Part shown: in pieces, positions 27,107 to 34,365 of the stretch
How the letters are laid out: every line of letters starts with the position of its first letter
How positions within the stretch are numbered: the first letter of the stretch is position 1
Source: Alistipes sp.
Lineage (GTDB): Bacteria; Bacteroidota; Bacteroidia; Bacteroidales; Rikenellaceae
Direction of reading: 5' to 3'
NCBI GenBank assembly: GCA_017624955.1
Contig: JAGAMA010000009.1
Span: 1-34,797 of the forward strand
Length of the DNA: 34,797 bases
Notes under the pieces: generated by a model
Database searches by the model: none
Seen by the model: the letters and a program-made list of their open reading frames with translations, nothing else
What the model was told of the DNA's origin: nothing
Made by a program: the position numbers and the translations under genes

Positions 27107-27215
27107 AAGAGGAGGGGATGGCCTTCGGCCTCCCTACACTTAAAATCCCTCCAAACCTCCCATAAAACCATGGTAAAACTATAAGAACTCGCTAAAGATA
27201 TGCCGGTTATTTGTT

Positions 27216-27231
27216 ATATTATTACAAATCA
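27216..27231 (+). repeat. Left copy of a 16-bp repeat flanking the recombinase genes
   Basis: ATATTATTACAAATCA. The right copy at 29758-29773 differs at one base. Both serine recombinase genes lie between the copies. A candidate element boundary or attachment site. Confidence 0.45.
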
Positions 27232-27242
27232 GTATATTATGG

Positions 27243-28757
27243 ATGAGAAAGGCGATTGTTCTAAGTAGGGTTAGCACCTTGCAGCAGGATCTAAGGCAGC
27301 AGACCGAGGAGATTTTGCGGGAGGTGTACAAAGATGGATACAAGAAGGAGGAGGTAATTGTAATTGAGGATAAGGAGTCGGCCATTAAACTCTCCGAGGA
27401 GGAGCGGCGTGGGCTGAACAAACTCAAAGAGCATATTCGTACCGATCCGACCATTACGGCGGTGTATATTTACGAACTATCGAGATTAAGCCGTAGGCAG
27501 TTGGTATTATTCAGCATTCGAGATTTTCTGATTGAGCACAACATCCAGCTCATCTGTCTAAAGCCCTATTTCAAACTGCTTGAACCCGATGGTAAAATGT
27601 CACAAACGGGGTCACTGATGTTTTCGATCTTCTCTTCGATGTCTGAATCGGAGATGGCATTGGCCAAAGAGCGCATGATGAGAGGGCGGAAATTCAATAT
27701 TGCGATGGGAAAATCGGGAGGAGGCAGAGCGCCATTCGGCTATACGACCGACAAAGATAAAAGGTATGTAATCCATCCCGAGCAAGTAGCAATCCTTCGG
27801 AGAATCTTCCACGATTACGCCTATTCCGGCAAATCACAAGTCAAAATCAGCAAAGAACTCAAGGAAGAGGGCCTATTTCCACATTTACAGCTGCATAGTC
27901 TTAACAATCAAATCAATCTCTGGATTAGGCGCACCTACTATACGGGAACAAATCAATTCCCTCCAATCATATCCAAAACCCTCTTTGCCGAAGCGCAAAG
28001 ATCGTTAGAACGAAATCGAATAGTACACACTAATACCCCTCGTGAGTTGTTTCTACTTAAAGGGATAATTCGCGATGCACAGACGGGCTATCTGCTACAT
28101 AGCAATAGTAATTCGGGACACTATCAAGCTCGGCGCGCTTCATCTCTTACAATCAGCATGCGCAACATCGACCCATTGGTCTGGAGCGTCGCCAAAGAGC
28201 TATATGAAAAGTTTGTGGTAAATAAAGAACTCTTATACAAACAACTCCTCAAAGAGGTTGGAACCCTATCCGCAAAAATCGATCATCTGAATCGAGAACT
28301 ATCCTTTATTCACGATAAGATGGAAAGAGTCGAGGAGCGTTTCATTTTCGGCAGATTGCGAAAAGCTCGCGCCGAAGAGTTGATTGCAGAGCTCTCGGTA
28401 GAACAGATGGAGATCGAGACGAGATTGGTTGAGCTTGCCAATGAGTCGGCGATGAAACAGTGTCAGATAAACGATGTGTTACTATCGGAAGAGATTGATG
28501 ATGAGAAGTTGTCGCTAAACGAAAAGATAGAGATCGTAAAGAAGGTGATCTACATGGTTACCGTCCGCAAGCCGAGTAGAAAAGAGACAGAGGTCAAACT
28601 CTACAACAAAATCAATAATGAGGTACTCGTGTACAGGGTTGATTGTTGGCGTCGTTCATGGCAGCTAATCAGCCAATCGAATCGGGCAGAGAATCCACCG
28701 CCTAAAATCCCGAAGAGTCACGAGACCCGTATTAAAAACCGAACCCTATTAATTTAA
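27243..28757 (+). CDS. Large serine recombinase
   Basis: A 504-residue site-specific recombinase of the serine type. The resolvase-type catalytic domain spans about residues 1-150 (VLSRVSTLQQD, with nucleophile Ser11; YELSRLSRRQL holding conserved arginines; ESEMALAKERMMRGRKF). A Recombinase domain with GKSGGGRAPFGYTTDKDKRYVIHPEQVAILRRIF follows, and a long charged coiled coil lies near residues 330-400. The zinc-ribbon found in many large serine integrases is not recognizable: only three cysteines are seen and none form CxxC pairs. Lower GC than the surrounding genes suggests transfer. It could integrate or excise the segment beside tRNA-Ser, or invert DNA. Confidence 0.9.
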   Translation: MRKAIVLSRVSTLQQDLRQQTEEILREVYKDGYKKEEVIVIEDKESAIKLSEEERRGLNKLKEHIRTDPTITAVYIYELSRLSRRQLVLFSIRDFLIEHNIQLICLKPYFKLLEPDGKMSQTGSLMFSIFSSMSESEMALAKERMMRGRKFNIAMGKSGGGRAPFGYTTDKDKRYVIHPEQVAILRRIFHDYAYSGKSQVKISKELKEEGLFPHLQLHSLNNQINLWIRRTYYTGTNQFPPIISKTLFAEAQRSLERNRIVHTNTPRELFLLKGIIRDAQTGYLLHSNSNSGHYQARRASSLTISMRNIDPLVWSVAKELYEKFVVNKELLYKQLLKEVGTLSAKIDHLNRELSFIHDKMERVEERFIFGRLRKARAEELIAELSVEQMEIETRLVELANESAMKQCQINDVLLSEEIDDEKLSLNEKIEIVKKVIYMVTVRKPSRKETEVKLYNKINNEVLVYRVDCWRRSWQLISQSNRAENPPPKIPKSHETRIKNRTLLI

Positions 28758-28810
28758 CATTGAGAAGGGGTTTAATTGGGTTGAAAAAACATATTGATTT
28801 AAGGTTTTAT

Positions 28811-28867
28811 ATTAAAGTTATTGGACTTTTTGTTATTTATAAATAACAGACAGCCAATAACTTTAAT
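28811..28867. repeat. Double palindrome before the small recombinase gene
   Basis: Perfect 14-bp inverted arms, ATTAAAGTTATTGG (28811-28824) and its complement (28854-28867), surround a perfect 16-bp palindrome (28832-28847) with practically the same centre. It ends 13 bases before the recombinase start. It has the symmetry expected of a recombinase crossover site or an autoregulatory operator. Neither strand has a T tract as in a terminator. Confidence 0.8.
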
Positions 28868-28880
28868 TATTTTATGTCTT

Positions 28881-29513
28881 ATGGAGAAAGTAGTAATTCT
28901 TGCCCGAGTAAGTACCGACAAGCAGGAGTATGAACGACAAATCACGGAACTTGCCGAATACTGCCGAAAGATGGGTTGGGAGGTAGTCCGCATCTTTGCC
29001 AACAAAGTCAGCGGAGCGAAGACCAACGAAGAACGAGAGGAGATTCAGGAGCTGATCGAATTTGTAAAGACCCACCAAATCCAACGAGTCGTCTGTTTAG
29101 AGATTAGTCGTATGGGACGAAACACCTTGGAGGCGCTCAAAGTCATCCAACTCCTCAACGAACACAAAGTAAGTCTCTATGTGAAGAACTACAATTTAGA
29201 GACTTTGGATAGTGAAGGCAAGGTCAATCCCGTCGCATCATTGATTTGCACCATTCTATTGGAGATTGCCCAAATGGAACGTTTAACGATCAAGGAGCGC
29301 ATGGCGAGTGGCCGAAAGCAATACATTGAGAAATGTAGGAGAGAGGGTATTAAGATGGGGCGTCCCGAGACCTACCGCAAGAGCATTGAGGAGTACAAAA
29401 AACAATACCAGAAAGAGATCTCACTGATTCGTAAAGGTCTCTCTCTGGCAAATATCTCCGCGATTACGGGCACTTCGATTAATACGATTCGAAAACTACG
29501 GTCTATCCTTTAA
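28881..29513 (+). CDS. Small serine recombinase (resolvase/invertase type)
   Basis: A 210-residue protein of the resolvase/DNA-invertase class. The catalytic domain has MEKVVILARVSTDKQEYERQ (nucleophile Ser11), LEISRMGRNTLEAL, and IAQMERLTIKERMASGRKQY leading into the dimer/DNA-binding helix. GRPETYRKS then leads to a C-terminal helix-turn-helix (IRKGLSLANISAITGTSINTIRKL). The ATG at 28881 is used; an in-frame ATG 20 codons up would start inside the palindrome. It differs from the large recombinase upstream in size and domains, so the two are not duplicates. Confidence 0.9.
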   Translation: MEKVVILARVSTDKQEYERQITELAEYCRKMGWEVVRIFANKVSGAKTNEEREEIQELIEFVKTHQIQRVVCLEISRMGRNTLEALKVIQLLNEHKVSLYVKNYNLETLDSEGKVNPVASLICTILLEIAQMERLTIKERMASGRKQYIEKCRREGIKMGRPETYRKSIEEYKKQYQKEISLIRKGLSLANISAITGTSINTIRKLRSIL

Positions 29514-29574
29514 TGGAGACTGGGGCATCCTTTGTGCCACTTCGGGCTTGCCCTTGACAGTCTTATACTTTGAT

Positions 29575-29724
29575 TTATGCGATCGAAATCGAACCTATTG
29601 ATGCGCTCAAAAAACCTGTCGAGCACTCCTCATTGAGGGAATAGCACACCCCTATAACCTCCTTCTCTATATCCAGTTCAGAGGTCAATTCTCTTTTATA
29701 TTCTATGCGGTTGTTTTCGGTCAT
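29575..29724 (-). pseudogene. N-terminal fragment of an AlbA_2 (Schlafen-like) protein
   Basis: A 49-codon reading frame begins MTENNRIEYKRELTSELDIE-KEVI, which resembles the start of AlbA_2-domain proteins (often annotated as RecG-like helicases or transcriptional regulators). After about residue 24 the resemblance is lost and a stop follows. The first two dozen residues are what I recognize; the rest is broken. No intact copy is in the window. Confidence 0.5.
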
Positions 29725-29757
29725 ATTTTCACAATCTCATCAAATAGATTACCTACC

Positions 29758-29773
29758 ATATTATTACAATTCA
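29758..29773 (+). repeat. Right copy of the 16-bp repeat flanking the recombinase genes
   Basis: ATATTATTACAATTCA, 15 of 16 identical to 27216-27231. Confidence 0.45.
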
Positions 29774-29946
29774 CGGTAAATCGCGATTGGGTCTATTATA
29801 CATTCATTGTCTACTCGTCCTAAAAAGACATTCTCTACAATTGTTAATTTGTCTACAAGATTTAAACAGGCGTTTTTCATTCCATTTGGTTCGCGCTCCG
29901 CTAGAGATTCGGTTGTCTTACCCGATTGAGTAATTATTCCAATCAT
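29764..29946 (-). pseudogene. Internal fragment, probably of an AlbA_2-type protein
   Basis: A 60-codon frame includes LNLVDKLTIVENVFLGR and IIDPIAIYREL, similar to the middle of AlbA_2 (Schlafen-like) proteins, where a VDKL..EN segment precedes a DP.A.REA motif. It stops directly after that point. On this strand it lies upstream of the N-terminal fragment, the wrong order for one gene, so either two copies decayed or the region was rearranged. The assignment is by memory of the family and is uncertain. Confidence 0.35.
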
Positions 29947-29955
29947 AGTAAAATC

Positions 29956-30276
29956 ATGATTGTTGAATTAGTCAACAAAAATTACACGCTGGATCAAATA
30001 GCCGCAGCGCTAAAACATCGATTTGACCTAAAAGTCTCGTTACCGACACTCTCCAACTACATCCGAAGTGTAGGTATTGCGAGAATGGACAATCGCCATA
30101 AAGAGAATTCCCATAAATTCAAATTAGAGGTAGCCCAAGAAAGATACATACGAAATCTATATGAAGATTTAGGCTTTCCCATTGCAACTATTTGCGAGCA
30201 ATTGGATAAGTTATACAACACTTATATAAGTTACATATCACCAAAAAAGACCTTACAATTTTTTCAAAAAATTTAA
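29956..30276 (+). CDS. Small HTH-like protein, function unknown
   Basis: A 106-residue frame. Residues 10-36 (YTLDQIAAALKHRFDLKVSLPTLSNYI) look like a helix-turn-helix, and a second helix pair may follow (DLGFPIATICEQLDKL). I do not recognize a family. The ATG at 29956 is chosen; a TTG ten codons upstream keeps the frame open. It could be a DNA-binding protein of the mobile segment or a truncated remnant. Confidence 0.4.
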   Translation: MIVELVNKNYTLDQIAAALKHRFDLKVSLPTLSNYIRSVGIARMDNRHKENSHKFKLEVAQERYIRNLYEDLGFPIATICEQLDKLYNTYISYISPKKTLQFFQKI

Positions 30277-30356
30277 CATCCCTGCACTTTTTTTTCATGA
30301 CACCGACGATTTCAAGCCCCAAAAAAATCGCATCAATACGCTGGTTACAGTAAGAA

Positions 30357-30392
30357 ACAAAAAACCTCTCCAATGCAGTCATCGAAGAGGTT
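30357..30392 (-). terminator. Terminator after fecR
   Basis: AACCTCT (30363-30369) pairs with AGAGGTT (30386-30392). On the minus strand it is followed by TTTTTTG. It begins about 25 bases after the FecR stop, closing the sigma-FecR unit. Confidence 0.8.
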
Positions 30393-30416
30393 ATGCGCTA
30401 AAAAATTGTACGTTTA

Positions 30417-31445
30417 CTATTGATAGAGCAGATATCCGTCGTCAATTTTCCGCACCCGAATTCCTTCGCTTTGATTCAGCACTTTGAAAATATGCTCAAA
30501 CGAGAGGGAATGAGGCAGATAGCCGTAGAAGGTCACATCCTCAATCAGCGGGTCTCCGATATAGATTTCGGTATTGTATTGACGGCTGATTTTCCGTGCC
30601 AACACCGACAGCGGCTCATTGTCGCAGCTGATACTTTCGCCAAACCAGGCTGTGCTCATCTTCGTATCGACCCAACGCACATCAAAACCCTCCTCGACCA
30701 CACGGGCCTGCTGTCCGGGCAGCAGACGACAGGTATCACACTGCGAAAGCACCCGTACCGCACCATCGAGCAGCGTTACGGCACATGGAGTTTCGGGATA
30801 GGCCGTTACATTGAATTGTGTACCCAGCACCTGCGTTTGTACGCCATGTTCGGTAATCACACGGAAGGGGCGCATGCGGTCTGCCGTAACCTCAAACATA
30901 GCCTCACCACACAGTTCCACCTGGCGTACCGAGTCGGCGAACTCCACCGGATAGCGCAATCGGCTATCGGCATTCAGCGTCACGCAACTACCATCGGAGA
31001 GGGTCAGCGAATAACGATGTCCCGGCGGAACGGTCAAGGTGGCATATTGCATCGGGCGCACCTCGATACGATAGGCCATGCTATCCGTAGCCTCACTGAT
31101 CACCTCCAAGGTCTGGCAATCGCCCCGCAGGCTGCTTTCGGCTGGCAACTCGGCGATGAAATCCTCATCCACAGCCAACTGAATACCTGTCGTAGCAACA
31201 AATTGACGCACCGGCGGCGTCGAAGGTTCAAAGCGATTCGGCCAGATAAGCAAGAGACCGATGGCCAACAACGCAGCAACAGCCGTAGCACTTATCGTGA
31301 TACGGTGCATCCATCTTCGGCGTTGGAGATGTTGCCACATGCGGTTGGATGCTCCATGGGCATTCCATTCGCCCTCCACATCCAACGTGTGCTCCCAAAT
31401 CCATTCCAACGAACGATTTTCGCTATGCTGCCACTCGTTATTCAT
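30417..31445 (-). CDS. FecR-family anti-sigma factor
   Basis: A 342-residue inner-membrane anti-sigma/signal transducer. A cytoplasmic N-terminal part (residues 1-48) precedes one membrane span at about 49-69 (ITISATAVAALLAIGLLLIW). The periplasmic FecR domain follows (TLTVPPGHRYSLTLSDGSCVTLNADSRLRYP, RPFRVITEHGVQTQVLGTQFNVTAY, VTLLDGAVRV), with a C-terminal DUF4974-like domain (NEPLSVLARKISRQYNTEIYI). It should hold the upstream ECF sigma factor until a SusC-type receptor signals substrate binding. In most Bacteroidetes a SusC/D pair comes next; here a terminator and the recombinase region follow instead. Confidence 0.94.
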   Translation of the reverse strand: MNNEWQHSENRSLEWIWEHTLDVEGEWNAHGASNRMWQHLQRRRWMHRITISATAVAALLAIGLLLIWPNRFEPSTPPVRQFVATTGIQLAVDEDFIAELPAESSLRGDCQTLEVISEATDSMAYRIEVRPMQYATLTVPPGHRYSLTLSDGSCVTLNADSRLRYPVEFADSVRQVELCGEAMFEVTADRMRPFRVITEHGVQTQVLGTQFNVTAYPETPCAVTLLDGAVRVLSQCDTCRLLPGQQARVVEEGFDVRWVDTKMSTAWFGESISCDNEPLSVLARKISRQYNTEIYIGDPLIEDVTFYGYLPHSLSFEHIFKVLNQSEGIRVRKIDDGYLLYQ

Positions 31446-31526
31446 ATTTTCCGTCGCACTCCTACTTAATAGTTATTTTTTTCGCAAAAACACCTTACAA
31501 AAATAAACATTTATTTATATCGCCTG

Positions 31527-32141
31527 CTATTTTTGGGTGAAAATATCATCCTTTGCGTTCGCGGTTGTCTCCTTTTTGTGCAATTGTCGCAGCTGCACAT
31601 ACTCCTTGATTTTCCGCACAGCACGAGTAATCTGCGTATCCACCGTTTTAATCGAGAGGGAGAGCATGGCTGCAATCTCTTTTTGGCGCAACCCCTCACG
31701 CTTATTCAGCAGGAAGATGCGCCGACATTGTTCCGGTAGTTGTTCTATGGCCGTATGCACCATCTCCAAGCGACGGACCTCCTCATCCGAAAAACCCTCG
31801 GGCCATCCCTCGCCTTCCGTACCCTTCGGGAAAAGGTCGGACAGCGGTTGTTGCTGGTGAATACGTGTATGATGCTGGAGTGCAAGGTTATAGACACTGC
31901 GCATCAGGTAGTGGTCGACCGAGGTGTGAATGATCAATTCGCGGCGACGTTTCCACAGCGAAAGAAAGGCCTCCTGCACCACATCCTCCACGGCACTGCG
32001 GTCGTGCAGCATCAACGAGGCAAAGGCGCAAAGTCGGGGATAGAGCCGTTCGTAGATACGCTCGAACTCCTGCGTACTCGCAATGGAATACGCCTCACCC
32101 ACGGGGGGGGGAATTTTTGCAGGTCGGTCGAGTTTGTTCAT
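31527..32141 (-). CDS. ECF sigma-70 factor
   Basis: A 204-residue extracytoplasmic-function sigma factor with region 2 (FERIYERLYPRLCAFASLMLHDRSAVEDVVQEAFLSLWKRR) and region 4 (IEQLPEQCRRIFLLNKREGLRQKEIAAMLSLSIKTVDTQI). The start MNKLDRPAKI at 32141 is supported by a promoter whose predicted start lies 12 bases upstream; the longer open frame up to 32348 would run into the palindromic flank. Codons 11-13 are three CCC codons forming a run of nine C, so a one-base slip would shift the frame almost at the start. The fecR gene follows after 81 bp. Confidence 0.93.
   Translation of the reverse strand: MNKLDRPAKIPPPVGEAYSIASTQEFERIYERLYPRLCAFASLMLHDRSAVEDVVQEAFLSLWKRRRELIIHTSVDHYLMRSVYNLALQHHTRIHQQQPLSDLFPKGTEGEGWPEGFSDEEVRRLEMVHTAIEQLPEQCRRIFLLNKREGLRQKEIAAMLSLSIKTVDTQITRAVRKIKEYVQLRQLHKKETTANAKDDIFTQK
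32103..32111 (-). repeat. C9 tract at codons 11-13 of the sigma factor gene
   Basis: Nine G on the plus strand (nine C on the coding strand) exactly fill three proline codons. It is a possible contingency tract for on/off switching by slippage. Confidence 0.85.
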
Positions 32142-32159
32142 ACGAATAGCAAGAAAGGG

Positions 32160-32191
32160 CAAATATAGCAATCTTTTGGTAAATCGACAAA
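32160..32191 (-). promoter_or_regulatory. Promoter of the sigma-fecR unit
   Basis: TTTG (32188-32191), a 20-base spacer, then TATATTTG (32160-32167) on the minus strand. The predicted start is near 32153. Confidence 0.7.
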
Positions 32192-32332
32192 TAGGAAGCC
32201 GGCAGAGATTGGAGGCTATGAACGAAATTGGCGGTTGGTTGTTGTAAGGCGGTAAGGTGGTCGAGATTGGCTCCTTCGCACGCCTGTGGCTTGCTTCGTA
32301 ACTTCTTGCTCTTTCCCGCCGGAGGTATCCTT

Positions 32333-32484
32333 GCAAAAAGCCAAACAAGATTGATTTGAACGGTTACAAAGTAACTTACTTTGTGCTTTTAAGGGCAATC
32401 TTATGCGAGCACAAATCCCCTTAAAAACAAGAAGACCTCTGCAAAAGCAGAGGTCGTGCAAATCCATCTTGTTTGCCTTTTTGC
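32333..32484 (-). ncRNA. Branched palindromic element at the tRNA-Ser(GCT) 3' end (terminator-containing)
   Basis: Closing arms 32333-32362 and 32455-32484 pair at 27 of 30 positions. Inside are arm A (32434-32442 with 32447-32455, nine pairs, loop TTTT on the RNA, then a U-rich stretch TTCTTGTTTTT), arm B (32387-32395 with 32418-32426, nine pairs, with TGTGC/GCATA inside including a G-U pair on the tRNA strand) and arm C (32366-32374 with 32376-32384, nine pairs). The order and placement equal those of the element after tRNA-Ser(GGA), but most stem bases differ on both sides. Arm A would serve as the tRNA terminator. The flank at 32270-32332 is a diverged match to the second palindrome at the other locus; 32192-32269 shows nothing I can name. 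Confidence 0.7.
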
Positions 32485-32571
32485 GGAGAGGACGAGATTC
32501 GAACTCGTGGTACCCTAATCAGGTACGTCGGTTTAGCAAACCGGTGGTTTCAGCCACTCACCCACCTCTCC
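32484..32571 (-). tRNA. tRNA-Ser (anticodon GCT)
   Basis: An 88-base class II tRNA: acceptor GGAGAGG/CCTCTCC, anticodon loop TTGCTAA (anticodon GCT), a long variable arm and T loop TTCGAAT. The discriminator is G; CCA is not fully encoded (CAA follows). Confidence 0.96.
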
Positions 32572-32599
32572 GTTTGGCCTTTCTCGTTGAAAGGGTGTG

Positions 32600-32630
32600 C
32601 AAATATAGGTGCTTTTTTGGAATTAACAAA
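32600..32630 (-). promoter_or_regulatory. Promoter of tRNA-Ser(GCT)
   Basis: TTTG (32627-32630), a 19-base spacer and TATATTTG (32600-32607) on the minus strand. The predicted start near 32593 is about 22 bases before the tRNA. Confidence 0.75.
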
Positions 32631-32664
32631 ATTTTGTGCTGAAAAATTAGCGTTAATCTACAGC

Positions 32665-34062
32665 TTACTCATCTCCAAGTTGCGCATGCTCACTATCGGC
32701 ATGCAACACCACCCGCTCTGCAATCCGACGGATTGTTTGAGCCGTTTCCGGATTTACACCGCAGCAGGAAACCGTTGCCGTAAATGGCGCACGATAAATC
32801 AATAAATAATTGATACAGGCCTTCATATATGCACCCTCACGGCTTTGATGGCGATGATCGGTATGAAGCAACGAGAGGTTTTGCGCGCGTCCAAGGGTAA
32901 ACCCCTTCCCGATGGGACTTACCCATATTTCATACTCCGCGAGCTGTTCGGTAAGTTGTTGAGTGCCACGTTCAAGTAGCTCTTCAAGACGTTCATAGCT
33001 GCCATATCCACGATAGTTGCCATACGGGCATCCCCACGTATGCTCGTAAATGAGTTGACAATTCGGCGAATAACATAACGTAAGATCATTGATCTTCTTA
33101 CAAGCCTCCAGAATTGCAGCATCGTGAGTGTCAGCGTATTTGGCAGCATTGGGGGATGTATCCTGCAAAAAGGCATAATCAAATCCACCCCGTGTTATCG
33201 CCTCGATGGTTCGCTCCAGTTCAAGGTGTTCGCTAAACTCCTGTCCGCCCTTTACAGACACCACAATATCGACCTGATGACCCTCGGAACGGGCAATCTC
33301 CTTAAACATAAAAGGCGTACCATAAAAATAGGTAAATGAGTTGCCGACAAAGAGGATTCGTCGCTGATCACGCACATCGGGGGCACCCTTATATCGGAGC
33401 AGTTGCAGGCTTACATATTTACTACTACCCGTCAGTTTCACCTTCCCCTCACCGGCCACAAGGGTGCGCAAACGCACCTTCACACGGCCGTTCTCGATGG
33501 GTTGCATGAGCGTAAACGACTGTGCAAATGTCACAGGATGTGCTGATTGAAAATATTTGGTATAGAAGGAGTAACGGATGGAAGAATCCTCCTCGGCACT
33601 ATGCAATGCGGCATCCACGCTATTCCAACGCCCACAATCCCAATACTCAAACACCCAATACTTCGGAGCATCGGGCTCTACCGCAGTCATCGTACACATA
33701 AAGTCAAACTGCTCACCGGCCATCACATGTGTCACGGGTACCTCCAAAAGGTAGTAATCCCCCAGACCCATACCTGCAACCGTTGCGCCCTGTTCGTTGG
33801 TTGTAAAGAGGGTATTTCCGCTTTCACTCACAACACTGAGTCGAGCATCACTCCCTTGTAGCGAACAACATCCATAACGGCTCCACTGTGCGGTATCATA
33901 TCGTTGCGCCTCCATACGCACCGGGAAGCTATCCACAGCTTTTGCATTGCCCGGCAACGCACCAACCATCGCCGCACCTCCATGTTCCCCACGTTCCCCG
34001 GCCATTGCCTGATGGCCACCGATTGCAATCAGCACCGCTACATAAAGCAAAAATCTTCTCAT
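32665..34062 (-). CDS. DUF4886-domain secreted protein (SGNH-hydrolase-like)
   Basis: A 465-residue exported protein. A signal peptide (about residues 1-21, ending HQAMA) precedes an N-terminal beta-rich region. From about residue 235 comes RILFVGNSFTYFYGTPFMFKEIA, the block I typical of DUF4886 and resembling the GDS-type nucleophile segment of SGNH esterases. A later LLHTDHRHQSREGAYMKAC supplies a plausible Asp/His pair. The substrate is unknown; relatives often sit with polysaccharide-use genes. It lies 21 bp after the small membrane protein gene and is probably in one unit with it and the MetH-like gene. Confidence 0.85.
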   Translation of the reverse strand: MRRFLLYVAVLIAIGGHQAMAGERGEHGGAAMVGALPGNAKAVDSFPVRMEAQRYDTAQWSRYGCCSLQGSDARLSVVSESGNTLFTTNEQGATVAGMGLGDYYLLEVPVTHVMAGEQFDFMCTMTAVEPDAPKYWVFEYWDCGRWNSVDAALHSAEEDSSIRYSFYTKYFQSAHPVTFAQSFTLMQPIENGRVKVRLRTLVAGEGKVKLTGSSKYVSLQLLRYKGAPDVRDQRRILFVGNSFTYFYGTPFMFKEIARSEGHQVDIVVSVKGGQEFSEHLELERTIEAITRGGFDYAFLQDTSPNAAKYADTHDAAILEACKKINDLTLCYSPNCQLIYEHTWGCPYGNYRGYGSYERLEELLERGTQQLTEQLAEYEIWVSPIGKGFTLGRAQNLSLLHTDHRHQSREGAYMKACINYLLIYRAPFTATVSCCGVNPETAQTIRRIAERVVLHADSEHAQLGDE

Positions 34063-34083
34063 ACCACCATCTATTTCAATGTG

Positions 34084-34353
34084 CTATTTTATCGAAAGCT
34101 GTATCGCCACAGCCGTACCTAAAGCAAAGGGAATACACACGGCCGGTGGTATCAGGTCATGATCGACGCCACACCCATACAGCACCAACAATATCAAAGC
34201 CGGCATCATCAGCCCCACGAAGGCTATTCGCCCCACCTTGCGACGATCCATGCGTCGTTTCTCGTCGGCTGAAAGGCCGTTAATCAACTGCGGAAAAGCC
34301 CCCGTCAGGCAGGCACAAAGTGCCAAGATACTTGCTGTCAGCAAATAGGTCAT
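34084..34353 (-). CDS. Small membrane protein, DUF3784-like
   Basis: An 89-residue protein with three hydrophobic segments, about residues 3-21, 45-62 and 67-86. The basic loop between the first two has FPQLINGLSADEKRRMDRRKVG, similar in position and pattern to the AGYNTM loop of the protein at 17733-18050. No function is known. It is 12 bp from the upstream gene. Confidence 0.7.
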   Translation of the reverse strand: MTYLLTASILALCACLTGAFPQLINGLSADEKRRMDRRKVGRIAFVGLMMPALILLVLYGCGVDHDLIPPAVCIPFALGTAVAIQLSIK

Positions 34354-34365
34354 AGGCTCTTTTTT

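Noticed and set aside
26714-27180. CRISPR array or rRNA fragment in the repeat-rich flank of tRNA-Ser(GGA)
   Set aside because: Repeats are irregular, inverted and few, with no even spacers and no cas genes; no rRNA sequence is recognized.
32142-32348. N-terminal extension of the sigma factor frame
   Set aside because: The extension has no sigma-like features and runs across the promoter at 32160-32191.
32626-32637. 12-base palindrome ACAAAATTTTGT upstream of tRNA-Ser(GCT)
   Set aside because: It contains the -33 element and is AT-rich; a chance palindrome is likely and no partner site is seen.
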